Source of the DNA: Imperialibacter sp040222815
GTDB taxonomy: Bacteria > Bacteroidota > Bacteroidia > Cytophagales > Cyclobacteriaceae
Direction of reading: 5' to 3'
Length of the DNA: 64,000 nucleotides
NCBI RefSeq assembly: GCF_040222815.1
Contig: NZ_JAVKCH010000025.1
Location: forward strand, 139,651 to 203,650
Shown here: one piece after another, positions 10,701-19,458 of the stretch
How positions within the stretch are numbered: position 1 is the first letter of the stretch
How the letters are laid out: each line of letters opens with the position of its first letter
Notes under the pieces: model-generated
The model's database searches: none
Told to the model about the DNA's origin: nothing
Seen by the model: the letters and a program-made list of their open reading frames with translations, nothing else
Program-made: the position numbers and the translations under genes

Positions 10701-12095
10701 TTTGCCGTGGCTGATAATGCCTTGCGGGCACTGGATGCTACTGCATTACCGGCAGACACTTACACCGTAAGAATAATGGCCGACGATCAGAACGGAGGAC
10801 AAATTGAAAAGGTATTTGAAATAACCGTGGGGGATGATATCGCACCTATTGCTGTAGCCAAAGACATCGAGGTTGCACTAAACGAAGACGGCACCGCAAC
10901 AATAGACCCTTCCATGGTTGACAATGGAAGCACTGACCCGGCAGGAGGGGAGATTGACTTTTCTTTAAGCCAGACTTCCTTTTCCTGTGATAATATTGGA
11001 CAAAACGTAATATCCTTTACAACAACAGATGGGGCTGGCAACAGTTCCTCGATAGACTTTACCGTCACCATTGTAGATAACATACCTCCCGTTTTGAAGG
11101 TACGGGAGGCTGTTATATACCTTGGGAATGAGGGAGCTGCCGCCCTGTCTGTTGTTGATATTGACAATGGGAGCACCGACAACTGTGGCATTACACTTAG
11201 TTTGAGCCAGACAACTTTCACATGTGAGAATCTTGGGGAAAATGAAGCTACAGTGACGGGGAAAGACCCCACTGGCAACACGGTTACCGCTGCCGTGAAG
11301 GTTCAGGTACTGGACAACATCGCACCAGTGGTTGTTGGACACGACATAACTGTATACCTCGATGGAGATGGGGTAGCAGCAGTGGCTGATATAGCTATCG
11401 ACTTTGGGACGACCGACAACTGCGAGCTTGACGCTCTGTATTTGGACTGGCCTTCCGGTTTCATTGATTGCGAACAAGTAGGTGACCATTTGGTAGGTTT
11501 AGTTGGCGTTGATAAAAGTGGTAACACCACCGTGAAAGAGATCACCATGACTGTAGCGGACAACCAACCTCCAAACCTTTTTACCAGGTCTCTCACTGTT
11601 ACATTGGACGAGATTGGGCAAGCCGAAATAACCGTCGATGAGGTAAATGACGGGAGTTATGACAACTGCTCAACGGCCGAATACACATTGAGCAGGACAG
11701 TTTTTACCTGTGAAGACCTTGGGACGAGTACAATAGAATTCACAGGTGTCGATGTTTATGGGAACACATCGTCGCAAACAGTAGAATTAACCGTAGAAGG
11801 CACCTGCAACGAAGTGCTGGGAGCTAAGGATGCGTTGGCAGCCGACGTTGTCGTTTATCCAAACCCGGCTACAGATTTTATAATGATGAGGTCTGCGAAA
11901 GACACCAGCTTTGATAATGGAGAGGTGTATGTGTATGACCTTACAGGCACGCCAGTCGTCAAACAAACAGTCAGGGCAGGCGAAGTGGAGGTCAAACTGT
12001 CTGTAGTAGGCTTACCAATAGGTGTATACCACCTTATATTCAAGAAACACAACAGCAGCGATAGTTCACTGAGAACCTCATTTATCAAGCACTAG
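7704..12095 (+). CDS. Giant secreted FG-GAP/VCBS repeat protein with type IX (type A) sorting signal
   Basis: 1463 residues with a signal peptide (cleavage near WAQ, residue 20). Two blocks of calcium-loop repeats are visible, each with exactly seven copies of a W-[GA]-D-[YF]-D-x-D-x-D-x-D motif: codons in about 7820-8830 and 9520-10500. Seven repeats is the number needed for one beta-propeller, so two propellers are likely. Cadherin-like domains follow each block (DENTPIGTLIG, and APADILLDNAHLKQSAG). Then come four HYR/Ig-like repeats of about 80 residues, each with a paired cysteine pattern, and a C-terminal type A sorting domain (VYPNPATDF ... LPIGVYHLIF). It should be carried across the outer membrane and attached to the cell surface or released. 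The second and seventh repeats of block 2 are degenerate. The ligand is unknown; adhesion is a reasonable guess. Confidence 0.88.
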   Translation: MKVRMIFALLVLSVVRPTWAQFNEDAVNSIVINETSAGGVSDWGDYDNDGDLDLVIGSFSFLFVELYINEGGTFTLSNPGIFSTNGGNIKWGDYDGDDDLDLLVTRSRSFSDDYLLKLYENEGGIFTDVTNEVGLPNTLSHFGSWGDFDGDDDLDLAVIATKDSKIKAIIYENNGGVFTDIGAALPEAEEGTVTWANFDESDDLELLVTGFNRTAFKTQSSIFKRVEGVFEDIGAGLSGVMYSSASAGDFDGDSDFDIILTGSANSLASHSAGVPKSFIYRNDDGAFTAINAGIDNVMYGSSEWGDYDNDGDDDLIITGLTNYQEGEAITKIYQSNGDGTFTDLDVPLPVTIFGHGQWGDYDGDTDLDFVLIGQQYIYDDLRVRKIYTNTLLPETSIDLAIVDENTPIGTLIGTLSTVPAGTYTYGLAEGIEDNESFSIVGNQLISDIVFDYESRNSYSLSIEVFTEGEVIHSQWLTIEVTDQNETPSSIQLDNPSVNRSVGNGGLVGTLAANDPDADNEHEYSLANGEGDDFNSQFNIEGNALTVNSPGSLSAGAYSIRIMAVDQDGAAVEQAFVIDVIDDIPWTFVRNDLASEVLHAMTFTDADWADYDGDGDQDLLIVGTGESSQPVARIYENDQGTFVDTEASLPAVLGGAARWGKKTADGYADLLLTGSVDGVAQTGVYHYENGGWNKNASNFVDVGDLGSSYADWADYDQDGDQDVVLTGSTANSIKYSKIYRNDDGTYIDIEATLAVVSDGVVEWGDYDGDGDLDLALAGDGWFEFVGKVYRNDGGQFVDIEAGITAVGVNSMTWGDYDNDGDLDLLLHGIDTDWVTHTYIYEYDGDSFVETELFLGFGSSCVDWADYDHDGDFDIIATGSLVVSENITTRVFENNDKTFSDLLMDLPGAILGQLQWVNIDSDLDLDYLITGFNGSNVISELYLNQLFSNQAPADILLDNAHLKQSAGSQALVGSFSAIDPDNADTHTFSLSSGEGDEHNELFAVADNALRALDATALPADTYTVRIMADDQNGGQIEKVFEITVGDDIAPIAVAKDIEVALNEDGTATIDPSMVDNGSTDPAGGEIDFSLSQTSFSCDNIGQNVISFTTTDGAGNSSSIDFTVTIVDNIPPVLKVREAVIYLGNEGAAALSVVDIDNGSTDNCGITLSLSQTTFTCENLGENEATVTGKDPTGNTVTAAVKVQVLDNIAPVVVGHDITVYLDGDGVAAVADIAIDFGTTDNCELDALYLDWPSGFIDCEQVGDHLVGLVGVDKSGNTTVKEITMTVADNQPPNLFTRSLTVTLDEIGQAEITVDEVNDGSYDNCSTAEYTLSRTVFTCEDLGTSTIEFTGVDVYGNTSSQTVELTVEGTCNEVLGAKDALAADVVVYPNPATDFIMMRSAKDTSFDNGEVYVYDLTGTPVVKQTVRAGEVEVKLSVVGLPIGVYHLIFKKHNSSDSSLRTSFIKH

Positions 12096-12106
12096 GTGTG
12101 GAACAC

Positions 12107-12138
12107 TTCTTTGATTAAGAATGGGTTAATTCAAAGAA
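12107..12138 (+). terminator. Stem-loop after the FG-GAP gene
   Basis: TTCTTTGATTAA pairs with TTAATTCAAAGAA (one bulge) across a 7-base loop, starting 11 bases after the stop. It lacks a good T run, so it may act as a 3'-end stabiliser rather than a full terminator. Confidence 0.4.
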
Positions 12139-12336
12139 TAAAATAACACTTCTGGTCTGGAGAAAATGAGGTCTCTCTTTCATTTAAAGCAATACCTTAC
12201 GATTATTTAACACATTCCTGTTTGCTAAAACGTGGCATTCGCTATACTTTTGACTACTAGCCTTTGTAAGTAGGGTTATTTTTTTGGCTTCAATCAGTTG
12301 TGTATTTTTCCAATATATTTGAATGAGTCGTCATTC

Positions 12337-15300
12337 ATGAAATATCTGCTGTTTTTTCTCTGTTTGCCTCCTTTGTCCTGCCTTGCGCAAAGTGTCGATT
12401 TTTCAGTCGATTTTTCGGAAGGTTGTGTTCCGCTGACTGTCAATTTTACCGACAAATCCACTGCGAGCCCGGTCACTAACTATCAGTGGACTTTTGGCAA
12501 TGGAAATAGCTCCGTACTTCAAAACCCCAGCGCAGTATATACCGGTTCTGGCACATTTCAAGTGACATTGGTGGCTAAATCTGGCGCCACTACGCTGGGG
12601 ACTAAAACGATGGACATTGTGGTACATGATAAGCCTCCCGTTGATTTTTCGTTTTCCCCTGCGGAAGGATGCAGCCCATTGCCAGTGTCGTTTGTTGCTG
12701 AGAGCCTAACAGCAGGAAAGACCCTACAGTCTTTCGAGTGGGTTTTTGGAGATGGCGGCTCCAGCAACGACGAAGCACCTACGAACACTTACCAAAGCCA
12801 GGGCGACTATTCAGTTACGCTTGTCGCAAAAGACCAATTTGGCTGCGAAAACACTGTTTCAAAAAGTGCTATAATCAAGGCGCACGGTATCAAGGCAACT
12901 ATCGGGGCCGATAAAACCGTTTTGTGTGAAACGCCAGCACAAGTGAGCTTTAGCTCAACCGTAACCGGCACTGGCCTGAACACTAGCTATAAATGGGACT
13001 TTGGCGATGGCAGCAGCAGCACAGCCCAAAACCCGCCGCATTCCTACTCAACTGCGGGTGATTATAAGGTAACAATGACAGCAACTGACGAAAAAGGCTG
13101 CCAGGATAGCCAGCAGCTTTCAGTTGTCATAGGCAGCGGCGCTGGTATCTCCTTCACAGCGTCTGCTGCACAGACTTGTGTTGGCAACCAGGTTTACTTT
13201 ATAGAAACATCTGACAAGACGATACTCTCCCGACACTGGGATTTTGGAAACGGGAAGACATCCGATGCAGCTTCTCCGGTCACCACCTTCAGCGAGCCCG
13301 GCAAATATCAGGTAGTGCTCACGGCGCAGCTTCAAGGGCAGGCTTGTGAAGCAAAAACAGTGAAAGAGATCATCGTGGGGGCAGATGCGGCACCGTCGTT
13401 TACCGTCCAGCAAAAGTGCTCACTTCAAATCCAGTTTTCGAACAGCTCGACTAACAGCACCCGATGGAGTTGGAATTTTGGTGATGGAATGACATCGGAA
13501 GACGAGTCACCCATTCATGCTTACGCCGCTCCGGGGTTGTATCAGATAACTTTAACCAGCTATAGCGATGTGGGATGCGAAGCATCTCTGAGTCAGCAAG
13601 TTGAGGTGGTTCATATTGTCAATACAAAGATTCTCCCCGAAGACCAGCAAAGCTGTAGCGAAATTTCGCTGTCGGGTTGCGCACCGTTCACACTTCCGTT
13701 TACTTCTGTAACAGAGGCAAGTGAAAGCTACTCCTTACTCTGGATCTTTGGCGACAATACGTCGACCACCGAAGCCAATCCGATGCATGTTTTCGCTCAG
13801 CCGGGTACCTATGAGGTTGTGCTGCTGGCGACAAGCGCATCTGGTTGCACGAGCAGGAAAGAAGTGGACGTGGTGGTGTCATCCACAGTGCCAACAGCGG
13901 CCTTCACTGTCAGCAAGCAGGTTGTTTGTGCCTGGGAGCCGATCAACTTTACAAGCGAGTCCCTGAATGCTACTTTTTATTGCTGGGACTTTGGTGATAG
14001 TACAGGGACTATTGAAGAGAACCCGATACATAGTTATGAACGGCCGGGGTTGTACACGGTGAAGCTGAAAGCAAAAAATGCCGGTTGTGAAGACGAGATT
14101 ATTAAAACAGAACTAATAGAGGTATTGAACCCTTTTGTTGGTTTTGATTTTTCGAAAAGCTGCGACGATCCTAACACGATTAGTATAAGTAACTTTTCAA
14201 GTGACTACGATGGCATCACGTGGGAATTTGGCGACGGCACTAAGAGCAACGAAATAGCCCCATCGCACACCTATCCAGGCCGGGGCACTTATACATTGAA
14301 AGCTACCGCATTCAACAATGAAACGTCCTGCGTGGTATCGGTAGAGCAGGGAGTAAGCATTTACAACGTTCGGGCTGATTTTTCCACTGTCGACACCACC
14401 ACCTGTAAAGGTATCCCTGTTCAATTTAACGATGCATCAACTGATGCCGAACACTGGGCCTGGACGTTTCCTGATGGCAGCAGGTCGGATGTTACCAACC
14501 CGATGCAAATCTACTATGATGCCGGTTACTTTGGAGCAGAGTTGACTGTTACTGACCCCGACGAGTGTACTTCTACCATAAAAAAAGAGGAAGTCGTCAG
14601 GGTATTGGACATCGATGGTGCATTCAGTTTTATTACAAATAATAAATGTGACTCTCTCGTAGTTGACTTCAAAGACTTCTCCCGTGGATCGCCAGGCATA
14701 GTCGCCTGGGAATGGGATTTTGGGGATGGCGGCTCGTCCACGTCGCAAAACCCTGTACATGCCTATTACGACGAGATGAACTACAATATCGGGCTGACAC
14801 TAACAAATACCGAAGGCAGGTGCTCAATATTCAGAGAAAACGTTATTTCGTTTGTTAAGCCTGTTCCCAGGTTCATGACGGAAGCCGATGCGTATTGTGT
14901 GAATGATACGTTGGTATTAGAAAACATATCGATGAACGCCGTCAGCTATAGCTGGGAACTTGGAGATGGCAGCACATCCACTGAGCTGGGGCCGGTTGTT
15001 TCTTACAACACGCCGGGCAGTTACACCATCAAGCTTCTTGCGCAAGACGTTGATGGATGCCTGAGCAAAGAACCAGCGATCAAAGAGGTCATTGTTGCAC
15101 AGCCGCAGGCTAAGTTCGAGGCTGTCAATACTTTTACCGAATGCCCACCTCTGATCACCACCTTTCAGGATAAGTCTGGAGAAGGCATTGCCTCTTACCA
15201 GTGGGATTTCGGCGATGGGCAAACATCGGCACTGGCCCAGCCGGTGGTGACTTATCTCATTCCAGGCGACTACTCAGTGTCACTTTCTGTAGTTGATGAG

Positions 15301-16095
15301 TATGGCTGCACAAGCAGCGTTACAAAAGATACTATAGTCAGCGTAGGCGGCCCCTATGGTTCACTTGACTTTGATAGTTTGAGCACTTGCGAAGGTTTTG
15401 ATATACTGTTTGAAGCACATGGCACAAACACATCGACTTACAGATGGGATTTTGGTGATGGAGACGTGGTGGATACGCAAAGTAGTTCCATAAACAGAGC
15501 ATACGATGAAGCTGGTAGCTATTTTTTAAACCTGGTCTTCATCAATTCACAAGGGTGTACTGTGCCCTATCAGGTATCACCTGCCATCACCGTGGCAACC
15601 GGGCCCGAGTCCGACTTTACAATCAGTGAAATATACCCTTTTACCCATGAGGAAGTGGTGGTCTCAGTAACCGATGGCTCAGATAGTCTGGCCTACTTCT
15701 GGCTAGTAGATGGCATAGAATGGGAGGGAAATGAAGTTGCCGTGGCCTTCGAAAACTATGGAGACAACGATGTGACGCTCTTTACAAAAGACACAGTGGG
15801 ATGCGGGTCTGCTGTTGTCCATTCTTTTTTTGTGCAAGAGGAAGTCACAGATCTCCCCAATGCCTTTTCTCCAAACAACGACAGTTTCAATAATTCTCTC
15901 TACCTGCCTGGTGTGGAAAACGGCTTATGGACACTTGAAATATACTCCCGGTCGGGCAATCAGGTATTTCGCAGGGAAAGATACGCAAATGACTGGGAGG
16001 GAGGAGAACTGGCCGCCGGTGTTTACTTCTATCAGCTCGCCAACGAGCTGCGGCCTGAAAAAAAGATGAAGGGCTACCTTCACCTTGTCAGGTAA
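12337..16095 (+). CDS. Secreted PKD-repeat protein with gliding-motility C-terminal (type B) domain
   Basis: 1252 residues from the ATG at 12337, which begins a clear signal peptide (MKYLLFFLCLPPLSCLAQ). The upstream in-frame start at 12298 would spoil it. The body is an array of PKD domains. I count thirteen WxFGDG-type signatures, for example YKWDFGDG, WSWNFGDG and YQWDFGDG, plus one degenerate copy near the end. Many units carry a cysteine pair near their start. The last 80 residues (LPNAFSPNND ... AGVYFYQL) are the gliding-motility-associated C-terminal domain, which directs type IX export and surface anchoring. PKD arrays serve as rigid stalks for adhesins or polysaccharide enzymes. No catalytic domain is visible here, so an adhesive or structural surface role is likely. 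Confidence 0.9.
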   Translation: MKYLLFFLCLPPLSCLAQSVDFSVDFSEGCVPLTVNFTDKSTASPVTNYQWTFGNGNSSVLQNPSAVYTGSGTFQVTLVAKSGATTLGTKTMDIVVHDKPPVDFSFSPAEGCSPLPVSFVAESLTAGKTLQSFEWVFGDGGSSNDEAPTNTYQSQGDYSVTLVAKDQFGCENTVSKSAIIKAHGIKATIGADKTVLCETPAQVSFSSTVTGTGLNTSYKWDFGDGSSSTAQNPPHSYSTAGDYKVTMTATDEKGCQDSQQLSVVIGSGAGISFTASAAQTCVGNQVYFIETSDKTILSRHWDFGNGKTSDAASPVTTFSEPGKYQVVLTAQLQGQACEAKTVKEIIVGADAAPSFTVQQKCSLQIQFSNSSTNSTRWSWNFGDGMTSEDESPIHAYAAPGLYQITLTSYSDVGCEASLSQQVEVVHIVNTKILPEDQQSCSEISLSGCAPFTLPFTSVTEASESYSLLWIFGDNTSTTEANPMHVFAQPGTYEVVLLATSASGCTSRKEVDVVVSSTVPTAAFTVSKQVVCAWEPINFTSESLNATFYCWDFGDSTGTIEENPIHSYERPGLYTVKLKAKNAGCEDEIIKTELIEVLNPFVGFDFSKSCDDPNTISISNFSSDYDGITWEFGDGTKSNEIAPSHTYPGRGTYTLKATAFNNETSCVVSVEQGVSIYNVRADFSTVDTTTCKGIPVQFNDASTDAEHWAWTFPDGSRSDVTNPMQIYYDAGYFGAELTVTDPDECTSTIKKEEVVRVLDIDGAFSFITNNKCDSLVVDFKDFSRGSPGIVAWEWDFGDGGSSTSQNPVHAYYDEMNYNIGLTLTNTEGRCSIFRENVISFVKPVPRFMTEADAYCVNDTLVLENISMNAVSYSWELGDGSTSTELGPVVSYNTPGSYTIKLLAQDVDGCLSKEPAIKEVIVAQPQAKFEAVNTFTECPPLITTFQDKSGEGIASYQWDFGDGQTSALAQPVVTYLIPGDYSVSLSVVDEYGCTSSVTKDTIVSVGGPYGSLDFDSLSTCEGFDILFEAHGTNTSTYRWDFGDGDVVDTQSSSINRAYDEAGSYFLNLVFINSQGCTVPYQVSPAITVATGPESDFTISEIYPFTHEEVVVSVTDGSDSLAYFWLVDGIEWEGNEVAVAFENYGDNDVTLFTKDTVGCGSAVVHSFFVQEEVTDLPNAFSPNNDSFNNSLYLPGVENGLWTLEIYSRSGNQVFRRERYANDWEGGELAAGVYFYQLANELRPEKKMKGYLHLVR

Positions 16096-16210
16096 TGCTA
16101 AAGGTGAGCGGTAAAGGCGCTGCCCTGGTATAATCTACTGCCATGAATCACTGTTAGCAACCACTTGAATTTTTCTTTTGACCTTTCTGAACCAAAAGTT
16201 AAAGCTTGCG

Positions 16211-16226
16211 TTAACAAAAATGTTAA
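16211..16226. promoter_or_regulatory. Perfect palindrome, candidate TetR operator
   Basis: TTAACA-AAAA-TGTTAA is a perfect inverted repeat lying 26-41 bases before the ATG of the TetR gene at 16252. TetR proteins normally bind such palindromes in their own promoter, so this is the likely operator for the efflux operon. Confidence 0.5.
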
Positions 16227-16251
16227 ACAAAAAAGTAAAGGGCTTTTGTCC

Positions 16252-16869
16252 ATGAAAATAGAAGAAGCACAGACTGAGCAGGTGATCAAAGAGAAGGCCA
16301 AAGAGCTGTTTTTTAAGAAAGGGCTGATCAAAACAACTACCCAGGAAATTGCTGACGCCGCTGGGGTGAACAGGGCTTTGATCCACTACTACTTCAGGTC
16401 GAGGGAGCATATGCTGAGTATTCTGCTGGACGAAGCGATGGAAGAAAAGCGAGAACGGGTAAAAAGCATTCTGTCATTCGACCTACCGTTTAGGGAAAAG
16501 ATAGCCAGGTACATTGATGCGATCATTACTTACAACATGACGTATCCATATCTGGAGAACTTCATCATCAGCGAAACTGTGAGAAACAAGGATAGAACCG
16601 AAGCCTACTGCGCCAGGAACCAGTCCCGATCAAGTGACCTGATTCGTGATCAGCTGGCCGAAGAAATCCAGCAGGGAAGGCTGGCACCCATTACGCCCGA
16701 ACATTTTTTGGTTAACCTTATTGCGTTATGCAACTATCCAATGCTGGCTAAGCCTATTTTGAGAACTATTCACGGCATGACGGAAGAGGCTTACCACGAA
16801 TTTTTGCTTGAACGAAAACAGGTCATCTACATGACCATTTTTAAGGAAGAAATGCCATCAGTTAGCTAA
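16252..16869 (+). CDS. TetR-family regulator of the efflux operon
   Basis: 205 residues from the ATG at 16252. The longer frame from 16165 would add 29 residues of non-TetR sequence and would run through the palindrome, so I prefer the internal start. The N-terminal helix-turn-helix is clear (TTQEIADAAGVNRALIHYYFRSREHML). The C-terminal part is a helical ligand-binding domain of the usual divergent kind. It is the first gene of a tetR-tolC-MFP-RND set, with 55 bases to the next gene. It is probably an autorepressor released by the pump's substrates or by a membrane-stress ligand. Confidence 0.9.
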   Translation: MKIEEAQTEQVIKEKAKELFFKKGLIKTTTQEIADAAGVNRALIHYYFRSREHMLSILLDEAMEEKRERVKSILSFDLPFREKIARYIDAIITYNMTYPYLENFIISETVRNKDRTEAYCARNQSRSSDLIRDQLAEEIQQGRLAPITPEHFLVNLIALCNYPMLAKPILRTIHGMTEEAYHEFLLERKQVIYMTIFKEEMPSVS

Positions 16870-16924
16870 TGACTTCTTCTTCAACCGGTAACTTATTAAC
16901 AAACTTTTAAGAACAAATTTGAGT

Positions 16925-18280
16925 ATGCAGCTTTTTCTACGGAAAGCACATTTGTTTCAAAAAGCATCCCTCAGGATGTCGATGCTGACACTTGTGTTAG
17001 TTTTATTGAATACCACTTTATCGCTGGGCCAGAGTGGCGACCCACTGGAGGTTGCCACACTTGACAAGGTGGTGGAATATGCCCTGGCTCACCAGCCCAA
17101 TGTGCAGCAAGCCCTGATTGACGAAGAAATTACCGACAAGGCCATCAAAGGGAAGCTGGCCGACTGGTATCCTCAGGTTAATTTCACCTATAACTACCAA
17201 CGGTTTATTGACTTGCAGGCGAGCGTGATAGGAGGGAACGTGATCCGGTTTGGCGTTAATAATACCTCTTCGGCACAGTTCAGTGCCAGCCAGGCTGTCT
17301 TCAACAGAGATGTACTACTGGCCAGCAGTACCGCTTCTCAGGTAAGAAGTCAGGCAGGTCTCAATACCAGCCGCAGTAAAATTGACGTGGTAATGAATGT
17401 GGCCAAGGCATTTTATGATGCCCTGGCCATGATGCAGCAAATAGAGGTGAGCGAGGAATCAATCGTTAGGCTGGAGCGGAGCCTGAAGGATGCACAAAGC
17501 CGGTATAATTCGGGTGTGTCGGATAAAACGGACTACAAAAGAGCCACTATTTTGCTAACCAACGCCAAAGCCTCTTTGAAAACCAACCAGGAACTATTGA
17601 AGTACAAGCAAGAGTACCTGAAAACGCTGATGGGCTATCCGCTTGATCAGAACTTGCCGGTGCAGTATGATCCGCTGTTGATGGAAGAGGAAATAATGCT
17701 CGACACTACACAGCAAGTGAATTACGCTGATCATATTGACTTTCAGATCATGCAGTCACAGAAAAGCCTTCAGGAGGCCAATGTGAACTACAGTAGGTGG
17801 GCCTTTCTACCGTCTGTCAGTTTGTTTGGGAACTATAATCTAAATTATCAAAACAATAACTTCAGCGACTTGTACAACACCACCTATCCCTTTTCTTTTG
17901 TGGGTGTTACATTAGGTGTTCCGCTTTTGCAGGGAGGAAAAAGGCTTGTTAAGATACAGGAAGCGAACCTGTCGAACGGGAGGTTAGACCTTGGACTGAA
18001 AAACCTGAAGAGCGCCATAAATACTGAGTACACCAGAGCGCTGGCTTCCTACAAAAGCAATTTGGGACTCTATCAGGCTCAAAAGGACAATGTTGAACTT
18101 GCTGAGGAAGTCTATGACATCATTCAGCTTCAATACCAGAGTGGCGTAAAAACCTACCTCGAAGTCACTATCGCAGAAAGCGACTTGAGAACTACCCGTA
18201 TCAATTATTACAATGCCCTGTACATGGTGCTTGCCAGCAAAATGGATGTGCTGAAAGCCCTGGGCCAAATCAATTATTAA
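16925..18280 (+). CDS. TolC-family outer-membrane efflux protein
   Basis: 452 residues. The ATG at 16925 is taken as start; a TTG two codons earlier is also in frame. The N-terminus has a signal peptide with a long basic region and a cleavage site near SLGQ. Two repeats of the OEP fold are visible, each with long coiled-coil helices (for example QQIEVSEESIVRLERSLKDAQSRYNSGVSDKTDY and a matching one near the C-terminus, VELAEEVYDIIQLQYQSGVKTYLEV). It should form the trimeric outer-membrane duct for the RND pump. The gene lies 22 bases before the membrane-fusion gene in an evident operon. Confidence 0.92.
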   Translation: MQLFLRKAHLFQKASLRMSMLTLVLVLLNTTLSLGQSGDPLEVATLDKVVEYALAHQPNVQQALIDEEITDKAIKGKLADWYPQVNFTYNYQRFIDLQASVIGGNVIRFGVNNTSSAQFSASQAVFNRDVLLASSTASQVRSQAGLNTSRSKIDVVMNVAKAFYDALAMMQQIEVSEESIVRLERSLKDAQSRYNSGVSDKTDYKRATILLTNAKASLKTNQELLKYKQEYLKTLMGYPLDQNLPVQYDPLLMEEEIMLDTTQQVNYADHIDFQIMQSQKSLQEANVNYSRWAFLPSVSLFGNYNLNYQNNNFSDLYNTTYPFSFVGVTLGVPLLQGGKRLVKIQEANLSNGRLDLGLKNLKSAINTEYTRALASYKSNLGLYQAQKDNVELAEEVYDIIQLQYQSGVKTYLEVTIAESDLRTTRINYYNALYMVLASKMDVLKALGQINY

Positions 18281-18302
18281 TTCTTTAATTACTCAACCAT
18301 AC

Positions 18303-19424
18303 ATGTCAGTGAATAAAATTTACATCTTTTTTGCCTTTGGCTTACTGCTAATTGCCGCAGGATGCGGAAGTGACAATCAACAAGGAAGGCCAGCACGGGG
18401 CCCGGTAGCCGTTACCGTGCAAGAGGTCAATTACACAATCGCTCCTTATTATGAAGCATACCCAGCTACTGTGAAGGCTTTGCAGGAAGTGGAGCTTCGT
18501 CCGCAGGTCAGCGGTTATATCACGGGAATCTTCTTTAAAGAAGGTGATAAAGTAAAAAAAGGGCAGAAGCTCTACACCATCGATCAGCAGCAGTCGCAGG
18601 CGGCATATAGCCAGGCATTGGCGAACCTTGCTGTGCAGGAGGCTAATCTCGATAAAGCAAAAAAGGATCTTGAAAGATACAAAGAGCTTGAAAAAGACGA
18701 TGCGATTGCCAAACAACAGGTAGACTATGCTGAGTCGGCCTACTCCTCAGCCAAGCAACTTGTAGAGGCAGCGAAAGCCACTGTGAACAGCGTGCAAACC
18801 AATGTGCGCTACTCGACGATTGTGGCGCCATTTGACGGAACCATTGGCATTTCGGCAGTGAAGCTTGGTGCGTCGGTAACGCCCGGCCAAACGCTGCTTA
18901 ACACTATTTCTTCCGATGACCCCATGGCAGTGGATGTAGTTATAGACCAAAGTAAAATCAGTCGCTTTAGCCAGATATTGGCTAAAGGCAGTGACAACGA
19001 CATCGATTCCACTTTCCAACTGGTGCTTGACAAGTCTTTGTATCCACATTTTGGAAAGCTAAGCTTTATCGACAGGGCGGTAGATCCACAAACGGGCACC
19101 ATCAAAATTCGGGTGGAACTGCCAAATCCCGAGCACATGTTGCGCCCGGGCATGAGTGGCAGCCTGCAAGTGCTGTCGAATGTGTCGGGTAAATCTATCA
19201 CCATACCTCATAAAGCGGTGACGGAGCAGCTGGGCGAATTCTTTGTCTACGTGTCCGACGGTAGCAAGGTATCGCAAAGACGGGTGAAACTGGGGAAACA
19301 AATTGGCAACAACATCGTCGTCGTAGATGGTTTGAAGCAAGAAGAGGTAATTGTGGTAGAGGGTGTTCAGAATCTTAGAGAAGGCGCAGCCATCAGCGTT
19401 GCCTCACCTGCCGTAGCGAAGTAA
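18303..19424 (+). CDS. RND efflux periplasmic adaptor (membrane fusion protein)
   Basis: 373 residues and a lipoprotein: lipobox AAGC with C21. The order is typical of the AcrA/MexA family: a lipoyl half domain (EVELRPQVSGYITGIFFKEGDKVKKGQ), a long alpha hairpin (about residues 95-165), the second lipoyl half (VRYSTIVAPFDGTIG), beta-barrel and membrane-proximal domains. It bridges the inner-membrane pump and the outer-membrane duct. The spacing of 22 bases before and 34 bases after supports one transcript with its neighbours. Confidence 0.93.
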   Translation: MSVNKIYIFFAFGLLLIAAGCGSDNQQGRPARGPVAVTVQEVNYTIAPYYEAYPATVKALQEVELRPQVSGYITGIFFKEGDKVKKGQKLYTIDQQQSQAAYSQALANLAVQEANLDKAKKDLERYKELEKDDAIAKQQVDYAESAYSSAKQLVEAAKATVNSVQTNVRYSTIVAPFDGTIGISAVKLGASVTPGQTLLNTISSDDPMAVDVVIDQSKISRFSQILAKGSDNDIDSTFQLVLDKSLYPHFGKLSFIDRAVDPQTGTIKIRVELPNPEHMLRPGMSGSLQVLSNVSGKSITIPHKAVTEQLGEFFVYVSDGSKVSQRRVKLGKQIGNNIVVVDGLKQEEVIVVEGVQNLREGAAISVASPAVAK

Positions 19425-19458
19425 ATAATTCAACCAGAATCTATTCAATTAAGAAAAA

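Noticed and set aside
10965..11489. Long open frame on the minus strand inside the FG-GAP gene
   Set aside because: It lies opposite a clear secreted repeat protein, has no recognisable domain, and is explained by the biased codon use of the real frame.
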